NCBI GenBank assembly: GCA_963693285.1
Contig: OY848924.1
Span: forward strand, 4,605,214 to 4,669,213
Length of the DNA: 64,000 nt
From: Xestospongia muta
Taxonomy: Eukaryota > Porifera > Demospongiae > Haplosclerida > Petrosiidae
Direction of reading: 5' to 3'
Shown: one piece after another, positions 25,991-39,900 of the stretch
How the letters are laid out: each line of letters begins with the position of its first letter
How positions within the stretch are numbered: position 1 is the stretch's first letter
Translations under genes and position numbers: made by a program
Notes under the pieces: generated by a model
The model's database searches: none
Told to the model about the DNA's origin: nothing
What the model saw: the letters and a program-made list of their open reading frames with translations, nothing else

Positions 25991-27040
25991 AATTTATCTA
26001 AATTTAGTAAAATGACTTTCAAGTGAGATTTTAATCAATTGTGCAGGAGTTTCATGTTCCTAACTTCTTCCATATTTCTCATTATGCACTTATGGACATA
26101 TCCAATGTTTCATCATCCTTGTGTGGATGATACAGTGATGATGATTGACAAGTAACTACATGTGTTTTTCCTTCATGTGTTCATGATCTACATTGACATA
26201 CAAATAATATGACCACTATACTTCTCTATAATAGGTTGTAGTTGCTAATACACTAGTACAAAGGAAAGAGAAAGTAACTGTTGTTGAAGACGTACTTTGT
26301 CTCTCTGTAGAGGAGATAGAAAAAGGTGTGGTCATTGAAGGAAATTGATACCCTATTTGTGTCATGTACATAAACAATATTGAACTGATGTAAGTGTACA
26401 TGTTACATACATTTGAAAATTTGTTGTTATAACCAAGTTGTTATTTTGAACCCCTACTGGCAATATGAAATAAGGTGCTATTGTATAAGTAATTGTAGTT
26501 CTCCTCTGTCTCTGAATTATTTCTCACAGGTAGCATAAAGTAAGATGAAGTGTGATGATTTAGCTGGTACAAAATAATTTGCACCTGATTTAAATATTTG
26601 TGACTTATTAATGAAAAGGTACCACTTTTAAAACATCTCATAATCAATTTTGTATCAATACAGTTACCATGAATTGTTGTGCACATATAGCAACTGTGTG
26701 TGTATATAGAACTTTTTTGAGGCATTTTACAGTAGTCTCATTTCATAAATCAGGTCACAAATGTTTTATCAAAAGTAATTACATGTTCTAAATCAGGTTA
26801 CAATTAATATAATAATTCTTGAGTATTGTGTTAACAGAATGTACAGGTCATTGTTATCATTTGAATGTGACTCTCATTTTCAATGTCTTCTTCACTTTGT
26901 AAGGTTTGGTGTCATTATTATGTATATTGCTGATAGTCACTGTTGTGTCATATAAAGTACATGCATATATAATGAGAGAGAAATATATGATTATACATCT
27001 CTGATCAGCCTTCATAGATTATACTTGTTTGGGCTTCCTT
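25991..27040. other. Intergenic; one exon-like piece
   Basis: Mostly featureless AT-rich sequence. A plus-strand open piece at about 26234-26350 (LVQRKEKVTVVEDVLCLSVE) could be part of the decayed copy upstream or an unrelated exon; I could not place it. Confidence 0.35.
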
Positions 27041-27044
27041 TATA

Positions 27045-27205
27045 TATTGGTTATTCCCCAGAATTAAATTCTTGACCCACTTCTATTTAACCGATTTATA
27101 CTCCCTCTTTCTCTCCTAACAAATTTAATTGTCTACACTGATGCCATTTTTATTATCTCCATTTCATCAATTGTCGACTTTACTATTACCATTCAATCTG
27201 ATATT
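27045..27205 (+). mobile_element. Possible LINE reverse-transcriptase relic
   Basis: Plus-strand reading gives a degraded P-x-S-x-L-x-P-T-S-I block, then PIYTPSFSPNKFNCLYTDAI. This parallels the GxPQGSxLGPLLF...YINDLP......LYADD region of non-LTR reverse transcriptases. Stops are present, and the YADD-like site reads YTDA. Confidence 0.4.
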
Positions 27206-27659
27206 AATGTTAAGTAAATGTCCACTCCACTTCAGAGAATTAACTATCAAAAAACTAAATACAAGCTTGCCTCATAAAAAAAATAAATCTTTGCAATTTT
27301 CAAAGTGCTTTAGTGAATGAGTGTTTAATGTTAGCAATGTTACCTCAGGAGCTACAATCATTCAATAGATTTTAAATGGCATTACAGATTTAATAATATA
27401 CTTTATAAAAAGCAACAATCATAACATCGAAAAACTAAGGATAAAACATTCTAGCATCAGAAACTAAGTATAAACATTCTAGACAATCAAAGTATACATA
27501 AACTAACTTAACTATAATAGCAAAATATATAAAGCAACAAATGTGAAAAGTAAAGGAGAGGGGACTGGACACTACATAGGTGGAGTTAAGCCTGTAGTAA
27601 AAAGAAAAGGACATAAAGTAGATTGCTTGAGTGTAACATCATTTAAACAAGCAATTACA
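27206..27659. other. Intergenic, 3' of the ankyrin-Roc-COR gene
   Basis: No gene is supported. AT-rich sequence lying just beyond the stop codon at 27660. Confidence 0.5.
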
Positions 27660-28015
27660 TTATATACTATATGTTGTATATTTACTAATAGTTTTACAAC
27701 ATAATCTCTTACTTTCTAGATGACATTTCATTTTTATACCAATGTCTTTTAATGTATGGTTCTGGTTCAAAAGGAAATCACAGATAGCTTTTAAAAAATC
27801 AATTCCTTTTTCCTTGACCTGTCGTTGTAGCTCATTAACTATTTTGTCTGCTTTGTCATAAGCATCACCACTCATACTTTGTACTTCTTCTTTAAAATTT
27901 GACGATACCAAATTAGTGGAAAGGAGGCGGTTTACAATGAACAAAGGTTTAACTTCAATGGCTTCACAAATATCAGCAAAATATACTAGGAATATTTTGA
28001 TTGGATCATACATTC
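27660..28015 (-). other. CARD-like domain exon
   Basis: The last exon reads LVYFADICEAIEVKPLFIVN, then LLSTNLVSSNFKEEVQ, then KADKIVNELQRQVKEKGIDF and LKAICDFLLNQ. The spacing of helices and the late F-L-x-A-I-C-D-F-L segment fit the CARD fold. Codons run open to a TAA stop, although a GTAAGA donor-like site lies near the end (about 27712), so a further 3' exon cannot be excluded. Confidence 0.6.
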
Positions 28016-31000
28016 CTACACAATATGACAAGAAAAGGAAAAGTAACTGAATTAAAGGTTGCTTAACAAACACAAATAGAATTAATAAATTGTGATCTAA
28101 AGAAGCAAGTAATATAATATTTATCAACATAAATAAGCTATTTGATATCACTATGTCAACTATAACAACATAAATTGTATAGGCAGGTATAATTGATTAG
28201 TTGAAGTCATCATATATAATATGTAGTGGTTATTATTGTGTCTTACATTACCTTGTTGTGTGCTATGACTAGGGAGAGTTTCTTCATTGGGCTCATTTGA
28301 AAGTTCTTGTGAGGATTGTTGCTGTTGAGTACAATATAAATATGTGATAAATAGTGTTTTATGTTTACAATAGGAAAGATTGATGATGTAACTATTGTCT
28401 ATATTATTATATGTTAAGGAACTAAATTTGTGAATGAGCAACATTAATATGATCTATAACATAAGAGGATAAATCATACCTGATGTTGCATGGGTAACTT
28501 GTCAGTATTATATCCTTCAGTTGTATTTATAGTACCTGATTTCTTAGCAGGTTCTATAAGATATAAAGTGAACCTTGTAAAATGTGACATGTTATATACA
28601 AATCTTCTTATACAAAGTCATAATACAAACATTATATAATAATAGTTACATAGCCTCTAACTATAACTAGAGTGTACATTAAATAACACATTCAATATTA
28701 ATTGCTATGTGAGGTATATTTCACTAAAAATTGCTAAGATATATTAACCATTCTGTTCTTTGCTAAAAATGAGGCATATATAATATATTGGTAACTTAAG
28801 TCAGACAGAACATACAGAGCAGGTTAATACTATAATTTTAATATTATGACCATCACAACAATTAACTGCATCAAGACTTATATGTTTACATATCAATATC
28901 ATGAGTCTATTGTATATTTACTTGGAGCTATCTGTTCTTTAGAACTTTCCTCTTTCAATGACTGGTATATTTCCATAGCTAGGGATTTATTGTTAACAAG
29001 TGGTCCCTTTAGAACATCTAAAATTGTGATCCATGTGACAGAAGCACCTCCACCTTGACCATTCATGTCCAACCAGTGCTGAATAATGTCACCAAGTCGT
29101 GTTTGATTTTCGAGGGTAGATTGAGCCAAACTTCGAAGATTATTATAACTCACTCCAAGGCCATCTCCAATTTCACGCCATGAAGCATTAATACAGGCTA
29201 GTCGAATTAAAACTTCACATCTAGTAGGTTTGACATCTAAAAGGAAATTAAATTAAAAATTGTTAAGAATGATTCTATTAACTTACATAATTTAGGAAAG
29301 GGACTAAAATCATCAGTTGATGTACATCCCTTTGACTTTTGATTACCTGTAACATAGTATTAAATCTAAATGAAGGTGTATAAATATTTATGACAAGCAA
29401 TAGTACTGAAACATAAAACAATTTCTATTGTCAATGCTAACAAGTAGATCATGTGACTCCTACTTGAAAGCTAGTACTGCATTGAACAAACAACATTAGT
29501 ATATTTGGAGCTTAGCAACTACACTATGAATACATTAAAAGTGTTCATTCTCTTGTCTTCTTTTAAAGTGTTCATGTTTCATGCTGTACCATGTACTTGT
29601 CCATTGATTTGAGTTTATAGACTCCTACTTAGGAATAATGATACTTATTTGGTTAAATTATAGTTAATATCTATATATATAGAAAGAATGCAATGTGTAT
29701 TATCCAAACTACTTAAATCTTCCCTGTCAATATCCTAACATGTGCTAACCGTCAATGACTCCTTAACAAACAAGCTATATTGGTTAGTATTTTACATATT
29801 TGTAGCACAGTCTCTACTAATTTTTCTACTGACAAAAATATTTTTTTTGAAAATTTCATTCTAATTAAGGTAATGAAGGTTTTGGGACTGAAGTGGTTAC
29901 ATTTAAAGAACCATCATTATTTTACCTTTCTTTGTCACTAAGTTAACATTCTTTTGAAGAATAACCATTTCTTCTTCTCTTATACATGGGGTGGCTATTT
30001 TCTATAAAAGTAAATGCAATAAACCATCTAACTGGTCAATGTCAGGTAATACTAACTTACCAAAGGATTACGGCCAGCAAAAACACTAAATGTATTGAGG
30101 TGTTCTCGTATTGAGTGGTGAGTTAAATCAGCAGGCAATGAAAAAGGATGTCCACAGGTTTCTTGGATGTGTTGAATGTTACTATCTGGTAATCGTAAGT
30201 CTCTCTTACCATCATCAAAAAGAGCAATGGTCACCTGGGGGTCAATACATAAGAATGGCTCATTTTCACTAACAATAGCCGTTACATCAATAGCTTCATC
30301 TAAGAGTCTATTGCTATCACGAACATGACCTCTAAGTATAACAGCTCGTGCTACTTCTCCAAGAGCATAAAGAGTGCGATGTCTAACTTCTTTATCAATC
30401 ACGTCCTTAGCATTTCCACAAGGGATAACAAACTGCTGAGCTTTGCATGGACATAACTCATTCTTAAGGTTAAGGACATCTTTAATGAGAGATGTACACA
30501 ATTGACAAGTTTGTATGGAATCATTGTCAGACACAAGTATTGTAACACATCTGTTGTCTTCAGAGACTTCTACCATCACCTCAGTATTGTTCTCATCTTT
30601 CCATAGTATCCCATTTTTCCACATAGTACAGTCACGTTGTAACTCTTGAATTGCTGGACTGGTATTCACATAGCCAGCTTTATTATGAGGAAGACAATAT
30701 TTGTAAGCTATACGAAAGAGAAGGACATGTAAAAATCTTGTAGACAGAAATTGATGCGGATTGGGACACCACAAACACCAACCCAATCCATGCTTCATAC
30801 TAAACACTGAAGGAGGTCTCTTCTCATTTATAAGGGCAGGAAAAAATAAAAACTTTTCATCCTTTTGTATAGATGATTCTTCTGGTGCTACATTGTTAGT
30901 GATGGTACTGACAGCATGTGCATCCATTTGGTGACAGAACTGTAAACTAGTTAAAAAACGAACTAACATATCAATATTGTAGTCGGGAAAAAGTGTAGAC

Positions 31001-33914
31001 AGGCTAGATTGAGGCATTATCCCAGTATTACTGGCAAAAGGTTTTTGAACACGATCAATACTCTTATTGAATAGAACACCATTCACTACAGTCAAAAGGG
31101 CTTTCTTGTCAACAATTAACCAGTCACCTAAGTACAAGATGAGACCTTTGTCTCCAAGAATGGTCAAGAATTCTTTCAAACAAGATCTATCAGACAAAGG
31201 GTAGGGCTCATGTCTTTCCTTTAATAATGAACAGACATCATCTAAGCTAATAGCAACTACCTCAAGATTTTGTAAAAAAGCATTTAGGCAATGACAATAG
31301 TAGCTCATCTTATCATTCCTGTCCACAGCAACTTCACAGCTCTCTCTTAATTTAACCATAAATTCTTTGACACCCATCCCTCCTGGTCGATGACATTCCA
31401 TTGCCTGGTACCCCATATAATTCTGAAAGCGAATGCCATTATTTGCAACTCCATCAACAATGGACTGAAAGTTCGTTACATCAGGTACAAGATCGATATG
31501 GCTTCCAACAACAATGAGCTGACTTGAAGTATTTAAGTTTGTGCTAACACTTTCCACAAAATTAAACCAAAAATAGAGATCCTTCTCAACAGTCTCTTTG
31601 TCATCATCAAGGTTACTAATAACAACAAATACAGCTGGTGACCTTAATAGAAGTGTTTCCAACACTGCAGCATGACTACTGTAGTATTCAGCATGACCAG
31701 CAAAATCAAAAATCACAACGTTTCCTATTTCCCAACTACGAATACTGTGGTAGTCAATTCCAGTGGTTTGTAATACAACACCTTCAACACATTCTTCTGG
31801 AGTAGATAAATGGAATTGTCCCCAGGCAGCACGATAAGATATAACAGCAGCTAAAGAGCTTTTACCAGCATTAGTTTTTCCACAAAGGAATAGTTTGGCA
31901 TAGGACTGTACTGGATACTCTATATTATGTGGAAGAAATGGTTGAAACAACTTTAGTAACTGGAATCGGTCTTTGAGACTTGGGGGAATACATTCTAAAG
32001 GTATTTGCTGATGATTGTTTACAGCCAGTGGATTTAACTTCACATCATTTAGCAGGTATTGTATTGTGTCCTTACTACCAGTTGTGGAGGTAGAATGTGA
32101 TCGAAATGAAATTTTACGACCTGAGCAAGCAGAATGCAATAGAGTATTGCCATCCTAGAGAAAGAAGTAAACACATAACATATAGGTCTAGATGAAAACA
32201 TGGAGCAAGATAATTTGCTATAATATTGCATTTTATAATGATGTCATTATTAATATCTCACGGACACAAGCTTCTTAACAAGAAGGTGAGAATAATATTA
32301 AGATATAAAAACTGAAAACATTAATAACACAAAATAGTTCTATCTGTATTCTTATCATAGACAATAATATAACAGTTACAGATTGAGTATAATGACAGAA
32401 AGATAATGATGCTTTATTAGTCATACTTCCATTGACTCTTAGTGTTGTAATGTGTTATTATAAGATAATGTATCTTGTCTTCATGGCTAGTTTGTTTTAA
32501 TTACCTGACATGTCAGGTGGTCCTAGGATTGTTTAGGGTCACATGTTAATTAACAGGAATACCTATTTTACATAACTGCTTTTGTGTATTTGAGATAAAC
32601 AAATATGTAGTCAAAGGACACTGTCTATTTAGATATTGTACATTGTTAGTTCTTACTCTTATAATTCTGTTTGAACAATGATAACTATAAAACTAGAATG
32701 TTTGCCAAGATTATTTTTAAGCAAAACATATTCATTTTCAAAGTAAAACCAAGATGAAAAGATTATTTGATTTCAAGGGAAATCTAGCAAATGAAAGGTG
32801 TAGAAAGTCACTTAATCACAACATATCAGTATGTCATACTCAGAAAGTATTTATCAAAAGTGCTCTAGAGGGAGGGGAATATTATGAGGCTGTGTGTCAT
32901 TCAGTCAATACAGCCAGAGTAGTTGAAGAGGACACTTTCCTAGAAATTTGGAAGCTGAGATAGGAGTAATTATAATGAATAGAGAAAAACATCCACAGCA
33001 AGCGACTATCTCATTAAATGGTCTAAATCTATGTTTTAAAATCAACACTGGAGCAGATATAAATGTGCTTTCCAAAGATTTTTTGAAATGACTAAGTAAT
33101 GTTTTGCTCATGCTGTCTACACATATATAACGTGGCCTAAATTGTAGCTGTTTTTCACAGAACAGTTTCTAGGAAACTTGAAATACAAAAACAATGTTGC
33201 CAAGAAAGTGATATTAGATGTGAAAGGATTGGATGAAGCCTTAGTGGGACATCCAGCAATACAGGCACTGAACCTAGTAACATGTGTGTACAAAGTGAAG
33301 AAAGACTATGCAGAGGACGCAGTATCATTATATCCTGAAATATTCAAAGGACTAAGTAAGTTAAAATTATTACTATATAATAAGGTAAAGATGAGCAAAG
33401 CCCTGTACAATGTTTGATAGAAATTTCCAATAGCACTGTTCAAATTACTTTAATTGTAAAAATGATCCCACCAATTACTACACATTAGAGAACCAATATT
33501 AATTTTATATCCAAATAATTATTGATATAAATACATGTGCTAGATATATGGCAAAATATGCAGAAAAAGGTGAACCATCTTCAAAGCTCATTATCATCAA
33601 TTTTTAATCCTGTATTGATCACCATGGTAACAACAACACTACTTATAAAGCATTACAAGGTGCAATGTTACGTTGTGTTGACAAACATGATTACAGTACT
33701 CAAGAAACAACATATCTGCTACTTCATCCACTGCTTGTAAGTTGTACATACAATTTTGTAATAATCATCTAATATACAAACAAAATCCTCTGAGCAAACA
33801 AGCTGCTTATGTAGTAGACAATAATTACAACCTTGCAATGTACAGATGGCAAAACAATATGTTAGGAACATATGTACATGTATTTGTTTATATGAGTACA
33901 CTCCCAGTCAACTA

Positions 33915-33948
<34 letters not shown>

Positions 33949-36900
33949 TACAACATTTCACAATGCTTGTGAGTCAACTATATGTACCACAACATTTATA
34001 TTACTATATATATCAACCCAAATAACACATAAAGATTATATTAATAAGTATCAAATTGTTCTACATACAGACATCATAATATAACTTTATCAAGACTGAA
34101 AAAACAGGTGAGCTCTGTGTGGGTGCAGTAAAAGCCAAAATTCTAATCATAAGTATGTAGCTCAACATGCATGTAATTTAATAATGTTATAGAAGATGAA
34201 AACTTTGCAACCGCATTTTTCATTTTTGAACTGTTTGATCATCAAAATTTGGTCCAATGATATGTCTTCTAATACAATTACTGTGACTTACTTTATCCTT
34301 AATGTTGACATCAGCTTGTCCAACTTCAATTAGCAATTTTACTGTGTCAGCATGACCATTCTCTGCTGCAAAATGTGCAGGTATATATCCTCTCTAGAAA
34401 CATATGAGACGAAGTTATTGATTACAAAAGAACATAAACTATTAGATAGTAAACTAAATAGTCAATGGAACCAGTCATCAGTACATATTATCATAACAAT
34501 TCTATTACACTGCATAATATGAGAAGTAATTGCACAACATACTCTACATATTCAATACAAACCAACAGTAGCAGCTAATATGTTTGACAAACAAACTGTA
34601 GTAGTAACACATCCTCTTTGTTAGCTCTATCTCAGCCCATGATGTCACTATATGACATTATTATTGAGTCACTAAACAAGCTAACACATTAACACACACA
34701 AATTCTGTATTAAAGAAAACAATACAAACTCATGAACAATACCACATTACAAACCACACCCCTTGACTCTATACATATTACAACCCTTGGATTTTTCTAA
34801 AGAATTATGATATCATTTTATGTGAACTTATTTTGGAAAATCACACATGTTGCATTAAGAAATTTGGAATATTATGTTTCTGTATATGTGGTTGCTACAG
34901 GGCCTCTTTGCACTGGATGTTTACCAAATTTGGTGTCCTAGTACTGTATTGATTGATCTTCCTGGTTACAACATTTGGTATATATTCTAAACAAAATGAT
35001 TACATAGAAAATGCGTATAAACCATTAACTCAAAATTCTTTAGCACAACGTGTGGTTTTTATTTAATAATATCATAATCATGTCCAATCATATAATTTCT
35101 AATCTACAATATCTAACTTGATTAATGGTATCATGACTAACAGACAGTAACCTTGAACACTGTTTGTTAGTTCTTGTGTTATATATATAGAATAGCCTTT
35201 ATTACAAGTCACATAATGACATTATCATTTTAGTAAGTTTACATAATGACTTAATTAAGTTCATCAATAATAATAATTTGTATTATTATTCAAATATTTT
35301 GTAAAAATTATTAATAGAATCATGATCTGGTGAAGAACAGTTGCTGTAGAATGCAGGTTCCTAATTACATCAGTAATACATCTCAAATCATGTGTCTTAA
35401 TGATTTATTAACCTCATATGAAGTAATTGGAACTATTTGATCGTCAAAATTTGGTCCAATGATATGTTTTGTAATACAATTACTGTGACTTACTATATCT
35501 ATAGTGTTGACATCAGCTTGTCCAACTTCAATTAGCAATTTTACTATGTCAGCATGACCATTCTTTGCAGCATAATGTGCAGGTGTACAGTCAAACTAGA
35601 AACATAAGAGACAAAGTTATTTCATTACAAAAGGACATAAACTATTAGACAGTAAATTATATAGTCAATGGAACCAGTCATCAGTACATATTATCATAAC
35701 AATTCTATTACACTGCATAATATGAGAAGTATTTGCACAACATACTCTACATATTCAATACAAACCAACAGTAGCAGCTAAAATTTTTGACAAACAAACT
35801 GTAGTAGTAACACATCCTCTTTGTTAGCTCTATCTCAGCCCATGATGTCACTATATGACATTATTATTGAGACACTAAACAAGCTAACACATTAACACAC
35901 ACAAATTCTGTATTAAAGAAAACAATACAAACTCATGAACAATACCACATTACAAACCACACCCCTTGACTCTATGCATATTACAACCCTTGGATTTTTC
36001 TAAAGAATTATGATATCATTTTATGTGAACTTATTTTGGAAAATCACACATGTTGCATTAAGAAATTTGGAATATATGTTTCTGTATATGTGGTTGCTAC
36101 AGGGCCTCTTTGCACTGGATGTTTACCACATTTGGTGTCCTAGTACTGTATTGATTGATCTTCCTGGTTACAATATTTGGTATATATTCTAAACAAAATG
36201 ATTACATAGAAAATGCGTATAAACCATTAACTCAAAATTCTTTAGCACAACGTGTGGTTTTTATTTAATAATATCATAATCATGTCCAATCATATAATTT
36301 CTAATCTACAATATCTAACTTGATTAATGGTATCATGACTAACAGACAGTAACCTTGAACACTGTTTGTTAGTTCTTGTGTTATATATATAGAATAGCCT
36401 TTATTACAAGTCACATAATGACATTATCATTTTAGTAAGTTTACATAATGACTTAATTAAGTTCATCAATAATAAACATTGGTATTATTATTCAAATATT
36501 TTGTAAAATTATTAATAGAATCAAGATCTGGTAAAGAACAGTTGCTGTAGAATGTAGGTTCCTAATTACATCAGCAATACACCTCAAATCATGTGTCTTA
36601 TTGATTTATAACCTCATATGAAGTAATTGAACTATTTGATCATCAAAATTTGGTCCAATGACATGTCTTGTAATATAATTACTGTGACTTACATCATCCT
36701 TAGTGTTGACATCAGCTTGTCCAACTTCAATTAGCAATTTTACTATGTCAGCATGACCATTCACTGCCGCATAATGTGCAGGTGTATATGCATACTATAA
36801 ATATAAGAGACAAAGTTATTTAATTACAAAAGAACATAAACTATTAGATAGTAAAGTATATAGTCAATGGAACCAGTCATCAGTACATATTATCATAATA

Positions 36901-39900
36901 ATTCTACTACAGTCTATAATATGAGAAGTAACTGCACAACATACTCTACATATTCAATACATACTATTAATAGCAGCTAACATTTGTGACAAACAAACTC
37001 TAGTAGTAACACATTCTCTTTGTTAGCTCTATCTCATTCCATGATGACAGTATAGGACATACCAAGAAGTTCTAGCTTAATAATTGATTACAATAATCAG
37101 AATTTCACCTATTTACACACAATTTAATATAATCATGTAAGTAGGTGACACCACAATTCAGGTGCCCATTTCTTTTAAAACTTTTTTTTCTACTCTAATA
37201 ATAATCACCTTGACTACAACATTATTTTAAGGTGTTCCTACATTAATATAGCATGTAGTTATGAAAACTATACTAAATTTCTCCATATAAAGCTTATTAA
37301 TATTGTTTGTTACTTAAAGTAAACCACACCTACTACCAACTTTTAGTATATGGAATTTGTTAAATATTTTATCTCTTATTCAGAGATGTCAGAAATAATA
37401 TGACTGGAAAAGGAGTGACCTCACCACTTTCAACAGCCATGAATAAAACTCTTCCTTTGAATTACTTAGGTCAGTCTGTTATAATAAACCTTCTCACATT
37501 CCATTTTTGATTGACTTGAACAATCAATGTAATTATAACTCCACATATCAATGATGCATTTTCAAAAAAATCCTTAAATCATTTTGATTGATTTACATAT
37601 ACAAATATTATACAAATGTTATACAAATGTGTTTTTAACAACTCACATTGCTTTAGAATTCATCCTAGCAAACTTAAAATACTCAACTTGCCCTCACATC
37701 ACCTAGATATTTGTGGCATTTAGTCTTATCACTATATTATTGATGATGTTTCCATTAGATACCTACCCAGTCATAGAATATATCAAAAAGGTAAAAGCTT
37801 TCCTTAGTAATAAATTGTTATGATCTCAGTACCCAAGACAATTTATAAATGTACTGCCCATATAAAACACAGCCATTAATTAAAGTTAATATAGTTGACT
37901 ATATGTTAAACTTTAAGTTAATGTTCAATGAAATAAATGTTTCTTAAATTGTTTGTAACGTATTTCATCTTCACCACACCCACTTCTAATATACACATAC
38001 AAAATGTAAATCCATTAAAAATAGTTTTGCAAAGAAACACCAAAATTTGAACCCTCTAATTTTAATGGCATTACACTAACAGACCACAAGTAATATCAAC
38101 AATACATATACTATAATCAGTATACTAACCTTATATAAATCATCATGATGAACATTGACATTAGCACCTGATGCAAGTGCTACATCTACTGTATGCATAT
38201 CACCATTTTCAGCTGAAGTCAAAAGTAAGTCATCCTGTTAAAATAAATAATATGATATAACTGACACTAACCCACATATAAATAGGTCATGTTTATAATA
38301 TATCATAACATATAAGATCACTATGTCCATGTCATCATATACAGTAAATTTATTATTATAACACTTACATTTCTAACTTGGTCCATATCTCCTCCAAAAG
38401 AACATAAGAGCTTAACAATGTCATTATGATCATACCAGTGTGCTATATGAAGTGGACTATGTGCCCACTATAAAATAAAAATAAATTGTTTAATAATAAC
38501 AATAAATCCTATTTATAATACACAAGATAACACATTACTAGCATACTGTGTACTATCAGGGACAAATGTGTGTCACAAGGGAAAATCTAACTTCCATAAC
38601 TATATCTATTTCCATATATGAATACAAATGATATTTTTAAATATTTTTATCAATTCTGGGCTATAACCTCTTGCTAGGTAAATTTTAATGAGAATACAAA
38701 AGCACATATAAAAAGTTTCTGTGTGGATAAGGTATCACAAACTAGTGGTCCAATTTCTTCGTATCATGCTGCAAGGAGATATCCATTCATTACTATTATA
38801 TTGGGATCTAAAAGAGTGATAGAACATTCATAACAAAACTCTAGCATCTTTCCAAGCCTATAATTAGTTTTTATGTACTGACAAAGAGCGCATCTTTTGA
38901 AATAAAAATAATACATTATTCAACTGTTTTTATCTCTTTGATCAAAAAACCCTTCATAATCTCTAAGTCATAATCCTTTAAACACTTTTTAATATATAAG
39001 TGTTTTTTCTTTGTTTATTTAATTTACACAACATTGCTAATAGTAATTATATTCGTTGATTCTGTGACATACTTAACAATACTTGTACTATGACTGTGAA
39101 CTTAAGTCTATATTCTATGTATGGATAATCACTGACCATGTTTCAATATAATGGTTAGTACACAAACATAACAGCTGTTAAAAACTAATTCATAATGCTC
39201 ATGTGTTTTTGGTACTATTGTACAAATATTAAACCAGTAAGGAATTAATTTTCTCTTGTTCACAATGAAATAAAGTTTTGAAAAGTAGTCAAGCTTTGCT
39301 TATGAATGACAGTATGCAAATGAGATATCTCCTGTACTGATATGTACAATTATCATGTTGTAACTTTAATGATAACAATATATTTTAATATTTCTAATAT
39401 AAGCACCTCTCCAATATAAACAAAGTTCTGTCCATACATACATTTGCCTGTTCTAAAAATAAGCACACACTGAGTTTATAATTAATTTTACCCACTGTAT
39501 AATTAATTAGAATTGAGATAAACTAAAGTTTCTGTTGTAGACTAGAACATTTGTATTTGGCAGCTCTGGACTAACAAAATGTATCAGAAACTTTTGACAT
39601 AGAGGAGATTTGCTTAGTTAACTTAATAGAATACCTTGCTACTCTCTAAAAAAGTATAGGGTCAAAGTTAAAGACATCAAAATGGCAATTTACGTTCAGA
39701 AGTTAGGGCAAGAATTATATAAAATTGTTGGTTCATGTTGTCTGTATCATGTTTAGTGATTTGCATGTATATGTATATTATTATAATATCTTGTACTGAT
39801 ATAATACATAATAATAGTATTACATATACATAATACAAACTTTGTCATAAATATTGGGGTCTGCCTTAGCTGTTAAGAGTAAATGAACTATCTCAATGCG

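Larger units (their letters stand above)
32155..34291. other. Intron of the Roco gene
   Basis: Apart from the two mobile-element relics it holds an AT run at about 33917-33948 and, from about 34040, sequence similar to 42740-42870, i.e. an old intron duplication. Confidence 0.55.

Noticed and set aside
36010..36192. 60-codon plus-strand open frame, with a partial repeat at about 34800-34990
   Set aside because: It lies in the intron part of the 1.2-kb tandem units, is interrupted in the other copy and has no domain.
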